From Schistosoma mansoni (taxonomy: Eukaryota; Platyhelminthes; Trematoda; Strigeidida; Schistosomatidae): a DNA stretch of 64,000 bases. Below are positions 46,545 to 59,340 of this stretch, piece after piece; positions within the stretch are counted from its first letter, which is position 1; each line of letters begins with the position of its first letter. The DNA is taken from positions 44,684,237 through 44,748,236 of the forward strand of contig NC_031495.1 of NCBI RefSeq assembly GCF_000237925.1, written 5' to 3'. The notes beneath the pieces are model-generated. The model saw only the letters and a list, made by a program, of their open reading frames with translations, was not told the origin of the DNA and ran no database searches. The translations under genes and the position numbers were made by a program.

Positions 46545-47918
46545 TATGATTATTTGGCACTTTCTTCATAAAGACTAGTGATTTACTGACATAAATTTCA
46601 CAAATTTGATGGAACTGTAGATGAAACACCATCAGAAAGACATGTGAAGTGTTTTCTTCCTGTATCGAAAAATTAACAACTTTGTCGAATAGATCCCAAA
46701 TACGGTATTCTGTTATGGTATTGTTGCTTCTTAGACTACACAAACGATTGTTTTTCACATTACTAATGAAAATGTCAATGATTCTTTTAAACAACTTTAG
46801 GCAAGATACATTGGTCCTGATATGTCGATGCCTTATCATTCATTTAAAAAGAACACTTTAAAGAATCAATTCATTCTAGTAAAGATTTTTATTCAGTTTT
46901 TATAATTAGAGTTAGTTCTATCACAGAATGATATCAGTCAACAACTAATATTTAAAGAGGATTAATCAGATGTGAAATCCTTATTCAAGACTCTTTATTC
47001 ATCGATACACATTCAGTTCATAATTAAACCTTCTTTCACATAAAAATCAAAATATAGTTTAGTGAACTTTGATTAAAAGTGTTCGTATAATACACTTATA
47101 AGGGGAATAAATTGTTCATTTATGAAATAACATATCTTAATGAATTAACAAATAAGTTGTTATTTAGTTTACTCTGATGTTACTCTGATGAAACTAAAGC
47201 ATTACTATTAGTCTGGTGAAACATTTCTATTCAAACTTAATATCTCTTTAAAGAGGTGACAAAACTAATTTCAATTAAGAATCTCAATTATCAATAGAGT
47301 CTATTTATAGGATTTATACGTCTTGATTATGTTCAAGTAGATATTTAGATGTTCATACACAACAGAATATAGATACGTCTTGATTATTTACTTAAGTTTC
47401 TCTTCTTCTTCTTCTTCTTTTTCCCTTCGAATTGGCAACAAAACAATCTTTCAATAGGGATACGTTTGTTATTAACCCTTGAAAAAATAGAACCGGGAAA
47501 AGTTGTCACCAATTTTTCTAATATAAAATTAACTATCATAAAACTTATTCAACAACATTCATGGTGTTATGAATATCACTTACTGGTGAATTGAGAATTA
47601 TTTACTTCTAAGATGAATAGTTCAAAAATCTTTATGACAATACTGAAATGTCTTGTTAAATTATTATGTATAAACACACGTATACTTATATATATACCCC
47701 ATTTAATTAATTTTGATTGGTTAACCAATCATTATAATTTTGATTATTGAAGAATTATTTCCCCGCCTATGATAAATCCTCAGAATTTAATGTTTATAGT
47801 TAAGTTAACTTGTTTTTCATTATAAACTTATAGTATAATGAAATACATATACATAAGTGAACATCTAGTGTGTTAAACACATAAAAATTCCACATATAAA
47901 CGAATACTGAATAGGTAT
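46545..47918. other. AT-rich intergenic stretch
   Basis: A (TTC)n tract lies at about 47401-47419; the frames on both strands at 46.4-46.9 kb look incidental. Confidence 0.4.
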
Positions 47919-48200
47919 TGTGGTGGGGGTCTACTTATATCCATATAAATAGTATATGGTGTTGGTTAGACATAGAATGTATTTTCGCAGAAGACCGATG
48001 AAGAAAGAACTCAAACGAAGCGCAATCGATAGGAAAATGCACGAACAATGGAATTAGAAAAGAAACAGTGAAGATTGAGACTATTGGTTGTTAATTTGCA
48101 AATTGACTGTCCATTGTATGGTTATCAGAATTTACTGAGATAGTTTGTAATTTTTGCTTAAATATATTCGATTGTCCCCAGTCGTGTTCTGTTCACCACA
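47919..48200 (+). mobile_element. Solo LTR, 280-bp family
   Basis: TGTGGTGGGGG to TTCACCACA, 282 bp, flanked by GTAT (47915-47918 and 48201-48204). Fossil solo LTR. Confidence 0.8.
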
Positions 48201-48529
48201 GTATTACTATAGAATATTAGATAATTTAATCTGTTACAATTTTAATTCAAGTATTCTAATGGTTGAATTAGAAACGTCTAGGATAAGATTTTTCACTACT
48301 ATGTACTTAACAATTACAATCATTTATTGTTTTATGAAAATAGTTTTTGCCATGAATTGCAATCATACGGATAACAAACTGAAAACTAAAGAAGACTGGA
48401 CAGCTTAACATAGTGTATGACTCAGAAAAGCTTACCCACTACTTTGTCATTAACCAGACTTAAAGTTTTGACATCAAAGTGTTACGTGCTCGCTACAAGT
48501 TAATAATAAACAAATTTTGATTATAGATC

Positions 48530-48863
48530 AGAGGGGGTTTTGTGGAGAATTTAGTATTTTCACTGTTGAAATCATGAGTCAATTGAAGCCAGACCACCAT
48601 GGAAAACCTGGAAGCACTGGACGGCCGTTTCGTCCTACTATGGGATTCCTCAGCAGTGCGCATCCACGGTCACGCACTCGCGAGCGGGATTCGAACCCAG
48701 GACCTACCAGTCTCGAGCTGAAGCCCTTAACCGATAGACCACTGAGCCGGCCGGCATCCAACGGTGTTAATGTCTAACTTCAACCAATCCACGAAGTTGA
48801 GCGACCGTTCACCAATTGTCTTCAGTGAGTTGATATCTCTACAACAGACTTGGTAGAACTCCA
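48530..48863 (-). repeat. Family B SINE with head-side extension (left arm of inverted pair)
   Basis: Complete tail, ribozyme (about 48610-48661; first stem II pair changed), box B, tRNA-like head and ~85 bp of extension. Confidence 0.8.
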
Positions 48864-49018
48864 CTGGTAGGTCCTGGGTTCGAATCTCGCGAGTGCGGGA
48901 TCGTGGATGCGCACTACTGAGGAGTCCCATAGTAGGACGAAACGGCCGTCCAGTGCTTCCAGGTTTTCCATGGTGGTCTAGCTTCAAATGACTCATGATT
49001 TCAACAGTGAAAATTTTG
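48864..49018 (+). repeat. Family B SINE from box B to tail (right arm of inverted pair)
   Basis: Plus-strand copy beginning just before box B. Its ribozyme (about 48909-48960) keeps all core bases, with A in place of G at the first stem I pair. Confidence 0.8.
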
Positions 49019-49019
49019 A

Positions 49020-49120
49020 TTAATCAACAGAAGATGTGGATCAACACTTCTAAGGAGTCCCATACTATGATGAAATATCTGTTTTAGTGCTTTCTGGTTT
49101 TCACCAAGATCTCAACCTTT
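49020..49120 (+). repeat. Family B SINE, decayed second ribozyme unit
   Basis: A further plus-strand ribozyme-like remnant (ACTTCTAAGGAGTCCCATAC, then ATGAAAT) directly after the previous copy. Confidence 0.55.
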
Positions 49121-49467
49121 AAATTGATTAAAACACCTTATATTTTCCTAAGAAATTTGATCACAAAAATCATTGAGACGGATAGTGGAGACAAACTCAA
49201 GCAATTAATACTGGGTTGTTGAGCTACAATCTGTGATTTAGTAGATTCTAAGTAATTGATTGAACTCAAGCTTATTTCACATCTTATGTTAAGGCTTAGT
49301 TTTACTTTTGTTTAAGGTTATGAATAATAAAACTGATGCATATTGTGTTCTTGTTTCTCTGTAAAATCCGAAACCATAGTATGGGCCAAATATTGAAATT
49401 ATTCAGTACCAAACTTGCTATCGTCGAAAATATAACACTGAGTCAAATAATATAACATAAAAATATA

Positions 49468-49748
49468 TCAGAAGAGGGTTTTGTAGATATTATAGTAATT
49501 TAGTCGTTGAATTCATGGGTTAATTGAAGCTAGATCACCATGGAAAACCTGAAAGCACTGGACGGTCGTTTCGCTCAAATATGGGACTCCTCAACAGTAC
49601 ACATCCACGATCCCGCCTTTTGAGATTTGAACCCAGGACCAATCGGCCTCACGCGCAAACGCCTAACATTTAGACCAATGAGCCGACATCCAACAGTGTT
49701 AATGTCTAACTTCAACCAATTAACTCATGAATACAACTATTAAATTAT
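49468..49748 (-). repeat. Family B SINE, diverged, near full length
   Basis: Tail, ribozyme region (disturbed around the GAAA segment), box B remnant and head on the minus strand. Confidence 0.7.
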
Positions 49749-49749
49749 A

Positions 49750-50633
49750 AAAATATATATGATAATATAATATATATAGTATAAATACAGACATTCTTGA
49801 ATGTTATACTCCCTTTGTAACAGTACTCCACAAACGAGCATCACATCAAAAGTGATCACTGTTCCTGTATAATTCAAATCCTGTCTAGTTAAATCGAACC
49901 ATAGAAACGTAAATACAAGTTCGCTCATAGCTAGTGAAAAGTTATTCCTACAACAAATTTAAATCTAATTATTAATATAAAAAAATAACAGCGTATTGAA
50001 GTATTGGGATACACATCATCATTCATCATTCACATCATTCACCACAAGTTTTTGGGAGTTTCTTCAATAAGTATAATGCGTTGCAATTAAATGATGTAAA
50101 GGTTTTGTAAAAATTCTAAACGTATATATGAGCTCAAGAACAGTTAAAAAAAAGTAGGGTAACCTAGATACGGTCTATCCAATATAACAAACTAATAAAC
50201 AAACAGTCGAATTTCGACTTGTTGTTTCATGTACAACATGCTACTGATTATCAGACAAATCAAACTCGAATAAATAGGCTCAACAACAAGTCTACACTGA
50301 CAGTTTTACGATAGCGTAGCGCAGTAAAAAAAATAGAGCCAAAAATATCCTCAGTAAGAAAGAAAACAGTCTAAAAAGCATTTACTTAGCCTCAGAAATC
50401 GATAGAATATTTTTGTATAACTAATAATCCTTTGTAACATGTTTCCGGAAAGGAATATCAAACCCAAATAATGTTTACACTTGTCCATCACTGAACCATT
50501 TTGCCGCCTAGAGGCTAAGATTCAACAGAATATAACAGGATTTTCAGTCATTCTAACTCTGCAAGAAATATATTTCCTGTATCATATTATTTGTTGGATC
50601 ATCAGTGTGAATTACTGAAGGAAGTAAAGTGGT
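49750..50633. other. AT-rich intergenic stretch
   Basis: Nothing recognised. Confidence 0.4.
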
Positions 50634-50944
50634 GAGACTATAATTTACGGACGATGGAGTTTTGATAAAGGTTCCTATTATAGCAAACATCTTCCTTCAA
50701 CATATATTACATCGAAGGGCAACATCACGGTAGTCTGTACGAGGTCTACAAGTCATTTGATTTCCGCAATTACAAATACAGGAACTTCTTAGTAGTCTCA
50801 TTTGTTGTAGCAGTTTAATTGTCAAGCCTTCTCTTAAATCCTCTGTGAACCGATCGTACATGAGCATCAGGTATTGAAATTGAATCCGTGACCTAGAAAT
50901 CCCTCAAACGCTCCTGATTGGCTCGTCCAACTTTTCGATGTCTC
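50634..50944. mobile_element. Merlin-like short element, diverged
   Basis: Starts GGTGAGACTATAATTTACGG and ends with TTTCGATGTCTCC. It shares with the right part of the 19999-20761 element the block TGTGAACCGATCGTACATGA (TGTAAACCGATCGTACGTAA there) and CTCCTGATTGGCTCG. Target duplication not identified. Confidence 0.55.
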
Positions 50945-51485
50945 CTGATTTTCAATACTTAATCAGCCGACATCACTTCTGAGGAAGTAGTTCAGTGATT
51001 AAGGTGTTCGACTTTCAGTCATTAATTTACAGGTTTGAACACCCTCTGCCTTATTTTTATTCAAGAAGCCGATTAGTGTCAGTAACCTTCATACTTGAAA
51101 TACGTCTTTAAGCCAAGTACACGACACAATACCTGGTAAGTGTTTAATAATAATTACAATATCACCATTTTAAGTATTGATAAACATCCACCGCTTACTG
51201 TAAATAAAATTCAAATGTTTAACTTTATAAATTTAAGGTGTACAGAAACTTGTTTGTTTTTTTGGTAACCTTGAATTGTAATGTAATTTACTGAGATACG
51301 GTAACATAGAATTGTATTCCCATGAGATACATGATTGGTATCATTATTCATTGTCATCAGTAAATAGATAACTTAAGAAAAGAAATAGGAAACCAATGCT
51401 TAGATGTTAGTTTGATGCACATAATAAACACTGTTAATCACAGTTTATACATAAAGAAATGCAAACCGAATTATTTTTATCAATG

Positions 51486-51722
51486 TAGCGTTATGGAGAT
51501 TATTAAGTTTTACTTAAGATTACAGACCGATAAATGTTAGACAACCATTAAAAACCTGAAAGTATTGGACGGCTGTTCCGTTCTAGTATCCGACTCCTCA
51601 ATAGTGTACATCCACTATCTCGAGCCTAGAACCTTTGGTCTTGAGCAAACGCTTAACCTCTAGATCACTAAGCCGGTATATAACCGTGGTAATGTCAAAC
51701 TTCAACCAATCCGCGGTCTCAG
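51486..51722 (-). repeat. Family B SINE, decayed (left arm of inverted pair)
   Basis: Minus-strand tail, ribozyme remnant and head. Confidence 0.6.
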
Positions 51723-51870
51723 ATCACCGGTCTAGAGATCAAGGGTTCGCGCCTGACCTAGAGATCTGGGTTCGAAACCCGTGTGTATGATCTTGGAAGC
51801 GCGTTGTTGAGGAGTTGTCTAGCACTTTCAGGTTTTCAATGGTTGTTCAATTAAGGCCAGTACATGTTAT
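51723..51870 (+). repeat. Family B SINE, decayed (right arm of inverted pair)
   Basis: Plus-strand head with box B (GGGTTCGAAACCCG), a ribozyme remnant (GTTGAGGAGT) lacking the GAAA part, and tail. Confidence 0.6.
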
Positions 51871-53162
51871 TAAATATGAAATTCAACAATCACCACAAGT
51901 TCTCTCCAATAATTGGTTGGGATTGTTTAGGTGATACATTAGTGTTTTATAATTAGTGTATAAAATAAATTGTAATACTATTTAGAACAAATTCGAACTT
52001 GCCTTTTGATAAAATTCCTTAATTCTAAACAAAATAACAACAACTAAATACCACTAACTTTGGAAATTCTTCTGGAATTTTGTGAAAATATACTTTTCTT
52101 ATACAATCATAATCAGGTGAAAGTTAGCTATCTAGTGATCTCTAGCCTCAAATGACCACATATTTAATAATTATCGTTTTTGATTTCTCGTAGTCTTGTT
52201 TGGGTGTATCTCTTCTTCAAGCTATATTTTATATCATTTCTACTGATTACTCTGACAAGGGTTACTAGATGACATGTGAAGTATATTTTGATTCCTCGTT
52301 GTTAGATGTGCTTGAGCCGAAGTCATGAACCTATGCTTATTGCAACATAGGATGTTTTTATCAAAGTTTATTTGTACTGTTGTAGGATTTGATGTTTCGT
52401 TTGAGATTAGGCGTAACACCACCCAATTATATGGTCAAAGACATTATAATCCAAATAGCTTTATAATAGCTCTCATTATAACACAGTGTTGTCACAGCAA
52501 ACAGTGATTCACTCAAGATTTCAGATACTCATCCGTAACTTCTATAAGCCATGCTTCAAGTTAATCAATATATACGAAGAGTATTAAAAAGTAGGGCATT
52601 TACAAATCGATGTTACGTAACAAAAGAAAAAACAAACTGATATGTTTAGTGTTTAGTTATTTATCAATGTAACATTCTATTCTTTACTTCCATTATTATT
52701 TTGTCTTACCTTAAATCATTATTTCCTTCTTCACAGTTTAACTCATTATGATTGTTGTCAATTTAAGAAAATAATAAAGACAGAGAAATGGAACAAATTT
52801 ATTCATGGTATAATCGGATTTATTCATTTCTTTCACACACCCCCCCCCGATGAGATGGGTTTTTATCTTGTCAATATTTTCATCTTGTTTTAACTGTTTC
52901 ATAAAAATTATTCCCAATTCAAATTATTAAATGTCCTTGATGTACCAAGATTTTTGTTTTGTTTTTCTTCTTTTTAATTTTCTTTTTTTTATTTTTTTTG
53001 GATTTTGTTATGAACTATTATACACAAATGTATTTTGTTTTTGATAAATAAATGATACTGTAGAAAAAAAGAACAAAAAAATAGAGAGACATTTTTTGTA
53101 GAGTTCAATTATAAAAAAAATATTCCAAATTTGTATTACAATTTCAGTAGACTAAACTAAAA
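51871..53162. other. AT-rich intergenic stretch
   Basis: A nine-C run lies at about 52840 and T-rich sequence at 52960-53000. Nothing coding was recognised. Confidence 0.4.
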
Positions 53163-53475
53163 TAAGTGGCTATCAAGACTCAGTGGCCGAGTGGATAACG
53201 CGATGGCGTTTGAAGCGAAAGGTACTGGGTTCGAGTCCCAGAGTGGACATCAACTCTCAAATGTAGGTACATCCAACTGACGAGTCCCAAATAGGACGAA
53301 ACGCCTGTCAGACTGGATTCCACTACTATCCACTATCCGTCTTTGCTTACAATGCCAGTGAAATAAGGCTATATCGAGACAATATGCACAGTATGCACAT
53401 ATGCCAATTAGAGACTGACCAGTTGCAGTCCTAACACATCAATGGGAAGATTCAAATAAAAAATACTAAATGAAT
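53163..53475 (+). repeat. Sm-alpha type repeat, near full-length monomer
   Basis: The most complete single monomer here: box A (GTGGCCGAGTGG), box B (GGTTCGAGTCCC), hammerhead with CTGACGA core (junction AGA in place of AAA) and the whole 3' tail to AATACTAAATGAATTT. Confidence 0.85.
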
Positions 53476-54460
53476 TTAAAAATTATCATTATTATTATAA
53501 ATGAATATTGAACATGGACAAGTAAACAGAACCTGAATTCTTAAATATGTACTCTTCTTATTTTGTTTAGGGTTATACATATATGAATATTGTTCATTGA
53601 TAAATATGTATTATTATAGATAAATAGTTAATTTATTATGTAAACAAAATTATTTGACCCGAACAAATGAATAAATTATGAAGATGAATAAATCTGTCAA
53701 ATAAAAATGATGATTTTTCTCTACTATTTGTGAATTGAAAAAAAAAAGTTTTTTTTCTTTGTTTTATTGATGATATTCAGACGTGAATATATTCATTAAA
53801 TATAGATATCAGCTTCTTAAGGGGATAATTTTATTAGTCTTTATAGTTACAAGCTATTATCATGTTTAGGTAGCGAATCCATAAAGAAATCTAGAGTGTA
53901 AGTGTCGTTCTTATTGAGACCTTCCTGTTGGATATATATCTATACCCTAATGTTGGTGTTCACACTGTGACTGGAAACAGCATTAATCTCTCCAAATAGC
54001 AGTGTATTATCCATTGGGCTCTTGAATCATGATAGACATCACTTGGTCAACAGTTACGGAATGCATTATTTCACTGATGTGAATTCTATTCTGTTCATTT
54101 ATATGATATAATTTACAAACTCGTCAAAGTTTGAGCTGTATCAGTAATTACCTTAACTTCATTTACAATTACCTCACAGACATTTTTAATTAATCATCCA
54201 GTTCATTATAAACCAATGGCAATCTTTGCCTTCATCCAAAGAAATCGGTTAGCGCTTACGACTAAACAAAAAGTTATTGCTTATTTCCAATGATTTTTTT
54301 TCATACATATACAACAGCACAAAAACACGAACACTTTTTTGGTTTCCAATATCATTAGCCTGTGCCTATAAGAATTCACCAGCTATATCGCAGTAAAAAA
54401 ATTTAATTATTACAAAAGAATATTCTGCCAAAAAATATCAAACATACATTTATTTTATTT

Positions 54461-54977
54461 ATTTATTTCGACATATAAATATTGGTACAAAGGAGCACCG
54501 AATACATATGCGCCACACAAATCACTTGGTTTGTGTATGAGCTGTGATACTGTCCGGGTGCCCAGACCAAAGCAGGTGGTTTCCTTAGGAAGGTCACACC
54601 TACAACCTGCCAGCTAAAGGTCTAGTCCACAAGGCAGTGGAGCAACGTTAGGGGATGCAGTCCCATGGTAGTCGGTGACCAGCAATTGGTTCACACGCCA
54701 TTTATTCCCTTAGTATCCTAGAGCTCATGTGCACCATTAGTTTGGAATTAGGATTTTCCAACTCACCTAGACGGATCCTCTATATTCATCAACCCTGTTT
54801 AAGTGCCAGACACTCACTTTTCGTCCTCTCAATTTCGTAAACAACACTCCGGCTGAGAGAATGCAGTGAATAGGACTTACTTGACAGCGGCTATATACGC
54901 GTAGCTATGTGAGAGCATTTCAAGAGAGAGAGCTGACTCTGTTTACCCTCGACCGTGCCAGGACATTTGGGGGTAAA
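54461..54977 (-). mobile_element. Family C SINE-like element, second copy
   Basis: Reverse-complement copy of 44512-45031 over its full length, more diverged. It ends in an ATTTATTTATTT tail (plus-strand view). A weak candidate duplication (AAACAT) occurs on both sides. Confidence 0.7.
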
Positions 54978-55158
54978 CATCTATCACGTTTTAACATGGT
55001 CTTGCTTATCTTGTTTTAATGATACCGACCATTCAAAATATTAAATTCAGACGATTAGTAACTTACTTTTATTTTAGTGATTCCATAAACATATTTAAAC
55101 ACCTAAAAAAACATCGGTTACATCAGTAATTAAGCCACGTGTTCAAACACATCAATTT

Positions 55159-55440
55159 TGTGGTGTGGTCTACTTATATCCATATAAATAGTATATGGTG
55201 TTGGTCAGACATAGAATGTATTTTCGCAGAAGACCGATGAGGAAAGAACTGAAACAAAGCGCAATCGGTAGGAAAATGCACGAACAATGGAATTAGAGAA
55301 GAAACAGTGAAGATTGAGACTATTGGTTGTTAATTTGCAAATTGACTGTCCATTGTATGGTTATCAGAATTTACTGAGATAGTTTGTAATTTTTGCTTAA
55401 ATATATTCGATTGTCCCCAACTAGTGTTCTGTTCACTACA
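55159..55440 (+). mobile_element. Solo LTR, 280-bp family
   Basis: TGTGGTGTGG to TTCACTACA, 282 bp, very close to the 47919 copy. No matching target duplication was seen. Fossil solo LTR. Confidence 0.75.
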
Positions 55441-55589
55441 TCTCTACTGAAAGTTCGTTGTCATCTCTTTGCTGTGCGCTTTCTATATCTTAACTAGATC
55501 ATTTTATAACAAGTCGTATATTCATTTTCTAATTAATCAAGTGTTACTAATGAATGAAAAAACACATCTGATGTATTCTATTTTAATCA

Positions 55590-55722
55590 GAGAGGGATTT
55601 TGTAGATACTGTAGGAAATAAATAGTTGAATTGATGAGTCAATTGAAGTTAGACCACCACATGAAACCTGGAAGCACTGTACGGTCGTTTCGTCCCAGTG
55701 TGGGACTTCTCAGCAGTGCGCA
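55590..55722 (-). repeat. Family B SINE, tail and ribozyme (left arm of inverted pair)
   Basis: Stops at the stem I strand of the ribozyme (CAGCAGTGCGC on plus), where the opposite-strand copy begins. Confidence 0.75.
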
Positions 55723-55887
55723 GTTTGAAGTTAGACATTAACACTGTTGAATGCCTCGGTTCAAATCTCGCAATTCAAGATCGTCGATGCGCACTGTTGA
55801 GTCATATATTAGGACGAAGCGCCGTCCAGTGCTTCCAGGTTTTCCATGGTGATCTAGCTTCAATTGACTCATGAATTCAACTATTCT
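55723..55887 (+). repeat. Family B SINE, box B to tail (right arm of inverted pair)
   Basis: Plus-strand copy with a shortened head. The ribozyme is damaged in the core (GTTGAGT) and GAAGC replaces GAAAC. Confidence 0.75.
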
Positions 55888-56259
55888 ATTTTACTTATTA
55901 AGCTGTTGAATATGAAATTCGGTATAAAAATATACAGGTCAAAAACATAATTCAGTAAAGATTAAAGAGCCGTATTCGTTCCAAGGTATTAAAATCAAGA
56001 TTATTATTATTATTATTATACAGTAATAACGAGATGATAAAATGGATAAAATCAATAAATTTTTAGCAGAGCATTGAATGTAATCAACTCCGCCTGTAGC
56101 TCCTCTGGTGGTTACTGCCGGTCCCAAGCCCGGGTAAAGGAGGAGGGTTGGGCATGGGGTTAGCGACCCCATCCCGTAGAAAATCAACTCGCTAAAACAA
56201 CGCTAACCAGAAAAAATCATTCAAACCATTCAAACTCTGCCCTGGGAGTAGAAGGAAAA

Positions 56260-57490
56260 ATGACGTCTCATGATGAAAGCCGAGTTCCTTCGGAAGTCAT
56301 GAGGCCGATGCACCTTCTTACAACCAGAGCAACAATTTTTATAGGTACATGGAATATCCGGACAATGTGGGAGACCGGAAGAACCTTCCGAATTGTTGCA
56401 GAAATGAGAAAATACAACCTGGAGGTGCTGGGAATCAGTGAAACACATTGGACGCAGGCTGGACAACAACGACTATCTTCAGGGGAACTTCTGTTATAAT
56501 CCGGTCATGAAGAAGAAAATGCCCCACATACACAAGGAGTTGCATTGATGCTATCCAAACAAACACAAAATGCAATATTGGATGGGAATCTCATGGACCA
56601 AGGATCATCAAAGCCTCCTTCAAAACAAAGAGAGAGGGCATTACAATGAACGTCATCCAATGCTATGCGCCTACCAACGACTACGATGAAGACGTTAAAG
56701 ACCAATTCTACGATAGGTTGCAGTCGATCTTCGAGAAGTGCCCAACCAAGGACCTGACCATTCTGATGGGAGATTTAAATGCCAAGGTTGGAATTGACAA
56801 CACTGGATATGAAGAAGTCATGGGACGACATGGAGTGGGAGAAAGGAACCAAAATGGTGAGAGATTTGCAAACCTATGTGCCTTCAATAAACTGGTCATA
56901 GGTGGCACCATATTCCCACACAAAAACATACACAAAGCCACTTGGATTTCACCGGATCACACTACACAGAATCAAATCGACCATATCTGCATCAACAAAA
57001 AGTTCAGGAGGAAGATGGATGATGTGAGAACCAGGAGAGGGACTGATATAGCATCCGATCATCATTTGCTGGTCGCCAAGATGAAACTAAAACTTAAGAA
57101 GCACTGGACAACGGCGCGGACAACATCACAAAAGTTTAATACGGCCTTTCTTCGAGATGCTGACAAACTCAACAAATTCAACATAGCCCTCAGCAACAGG
57201 TTCGAGGCCTTTCATGATCTACTCAATGGAGAGGAAACTGCCATGGAGAACAACTGGAAAGGTATCAAGGAGGCAATCGTTTCAACATATCAAGAGGTTC
57301 TGGGCCAAAAGAAGCACCACCACAAGGAATGGATCACTGTTGGTACACTGGATAAGATCGAAGAAAGGAGGAACGAGAAAGCAGCAATCAATATCAGCCG
57401 AGCAAGAGCAGAAAAAGCCAAGGCACAAACCGAATACACAGAGGCAAGCAAGCAAGTGAAGAGGAGCATCATAACGACAAACGTAAATAT
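56260..57490 (+). pseudogene. LINE apurinic-type endonuclease region, broken
   Basis: The first part (56260-56499) carries IFIGTWNIRTM and ISETHW, the N-terminal motifs of an AP-like endonuclease. A TAA replaces an expected tyrosine codon after GELLL, and the frame shifts between about 56560 and 56645. The second part (56646-57503) carries GDLNAKVG at residues 42-49 and the catalytic SDHH at residues 137-140. A further shift near 57475 separates it from the RT frame. So one stop and two shifts were counted by eye. The enzyme would nick target DNA to prime insertion; this copy cannot make it whole. Confidence 0.85.
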
Positions 57491-59274
57491 GTGGAAGATT
57501 TAGCAATGACAGCGGAAAAGGCTGCAAGAGAGGGAAACATGAGACAACTGTATGATAAAACCAAGAAACTTGCTGGAAATTACCGTAAGCCAGAAAGACC
57601 AGTGAAAATCAAGAAGGGCAAAGTAATCACCAACATTGAAGAACAACGAAAAAGGTGGGCAGAACATTTCAAAGAACTCTTGAATCGACCAGCTCCACTG
57701 AACCCACCCAACATCAAAGTAGTACCCACGGACCTCCCAATCGATGTTGGCCCACCAACAATTGAAGAGATCAGCATGGCCATTAGACAAATCAAGAGAG
57801 GCAAAGCAGCGGGACCAGACAACATCCCGGCAGAGGCACTGAAAGCAAATGTAGCAGCAACTGCCAAGATACTCCACATTCTCTTCAGTAAGATTTGGGA
57901 CGAAGAACAAGTACCAATAGACTGGAAAAAAGGACTTCTGATCAAAATACCAAAGAAAGGCGATCTCAGCAAGTGCGACAACTACAGGGGCATCACTCTC
58001 CTCTCAATACCAGGAAAAGTCTTCAACAGAGTATTGTTAAACAGGATGAAGGATTCCGTAGACGCCCAACTTCGAGATCAACAAGCTGGATTTCGTAAGG
58101 ATAGATCGTGTACAGACCAAATCGCAACAATACGGATCATTGTGGAACAATCAGTCGAATGGAATTCATCACTCTACATCGACTTTATTGACTACGAGAA
58201 AGCATTTGATAGCGTGGACAGGACGACACTATGGAGGCTTCTTCGACACTACGGCGTGCCTGAGAAGATAGTCAATATCATATGGAACTCCTATGATGGA
58301 TTAAACTGTCAAATCGTTCGTGGAGGACAACTCACCGACTCATTCGAGGTAAAGACCGGTATTAGGCAAGTTCGCTTACTCTCACCCTTTCTCTTTCTCA
58401 TGGTGATAAACTGGATAATGAAAACGTCAACATCTGGAAGGAGACATGGGAGACAATGGACAGCTAGAATGCAGCTAGACGATTTAGACTTCGCAGATGA
58501 TCTGGCTCTACTATCACACCTGCAACAACAAATGCAGGAGAAGACGGCCAGTGTAGCAACAGCCTCAGCAGCAGTAGGTCTCAATATAAACAAAGGGAAA
58601 AGCAAGACTCTCCGATACAATACAATATGCACCAATCCAATTACACTTGACGGAGAAGCTTTGGAGGATGTGGAAACCTTTACATATCTAGGCAGCATCA
58701 TTGATGAACACGGTGGATCTGATACAAATGTAAAGACGCGGAACGGCAAAGCGAGAGCAACATATTTACAACTGAGGAACATCTGGAACTCAAAACGATT
58801 GTCGACCAACACCAAGGTTAGAATTTTCGATACAAATGTCAAGACAGTCCTACTATATGAGGCGGAGACGTGGAGAACTACGAAAACCATCATCCAGAAG
58901 TTACAGGTGTTCATTAGCAGTTGTCTACGCAAGATACTTCGGATCCGTTGGCCAGACACTATCAGCAACAAGTTACTGTGGGAGGCAACAAACCAGATTC
59001 CAGCGGAGGAAGAAATCAGGAAGAAGTGGTGGAAGTGGATTGGGCACACCTTGAGGAAATCACCCAATTGTGTCACAAGACAAGCCCTCACATGTAATCC
59101 TGAAGGTCAAAGGAGAAGAGGAAGACCAAAGAACTCATTACGCCGAGAAATGGAGACAGATATGAGAAGAATGAACAAGAACTGGATAGAACTAGAAAAG
59201 AAGGCCCAGGACAGAGTGGGTTGGAGAATGCTGGTCGGTGGCCTATGCTCCATTGGTAGTAACAGGCGTAAGTT

Positions 59275-59287
<13 letters not shown>
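57491..59287 (+). CDS. LINE reverse transcriptase (continuation of the endonuclease frame)
   Basis: A 598-residue open frame. In order: [11 protein letters not shown] (105-115), NYRGITLLS (164-172), [10 protein letters not shown] (198-207), [12 protein letters not shown] (231-242, motif A aspartates), [10 protein letters not shown] (290-299, motif B) and FADD (334-337, catalytic motif C). A C-terminal LINE-specific region follows ([24 protein letters not shown]). Motif B normally reads GxRQGCxLSP; the GC to VR change is expected to hurt activity. Its M start is internal to the original frame. The C-terminus runs into the TAAG tail. Confidence 0.9.
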
Positions 59288-59316
<29 letters not shown>

Positions 59317-59340
59317 CAAGTAAGTAAGTAAGTAAGTAAA
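59273..59340 (+). repeat. (TAAG)n tail microsatellite
   Basis: About 17 units of TAAG with one TAAG-to-CAAG variant, continuous with the LINE 3' end. Confidence 0.95.

Larger units (their letters stand above)
56090..59340 (+). mobile_element. RTE-like LINE, near full length (~3.2 kb)
   Basis: A 5' leader (about 56090-56259) precedes an endonuclease and reverse transcriptase that were originally one frame, and the element ends in a (TAAG)n tail. Length and layout fit the RTE clade (SR2-like elements of Schistosoma); CR1/Jockey cannot be excluded without a tree. 5'-truncated relatives lie at 7832-8139, 10087-10190, 40764-40825 and 62362-63333. Confidence 0.85.

Noticed and set aside
58309-59091. 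Long minus-strand frames opposite the LINE RT (and 62540-63322 on plus)
   Set aside because: They mirror each other in two LINE copies and carry no domain; they are antisense shadows of the RT frame.
59273-59340. CRISPR-like or satellite array
   Set aside because: It is a simple (TAAG)n tail at a LINE 3' end with no spacers.
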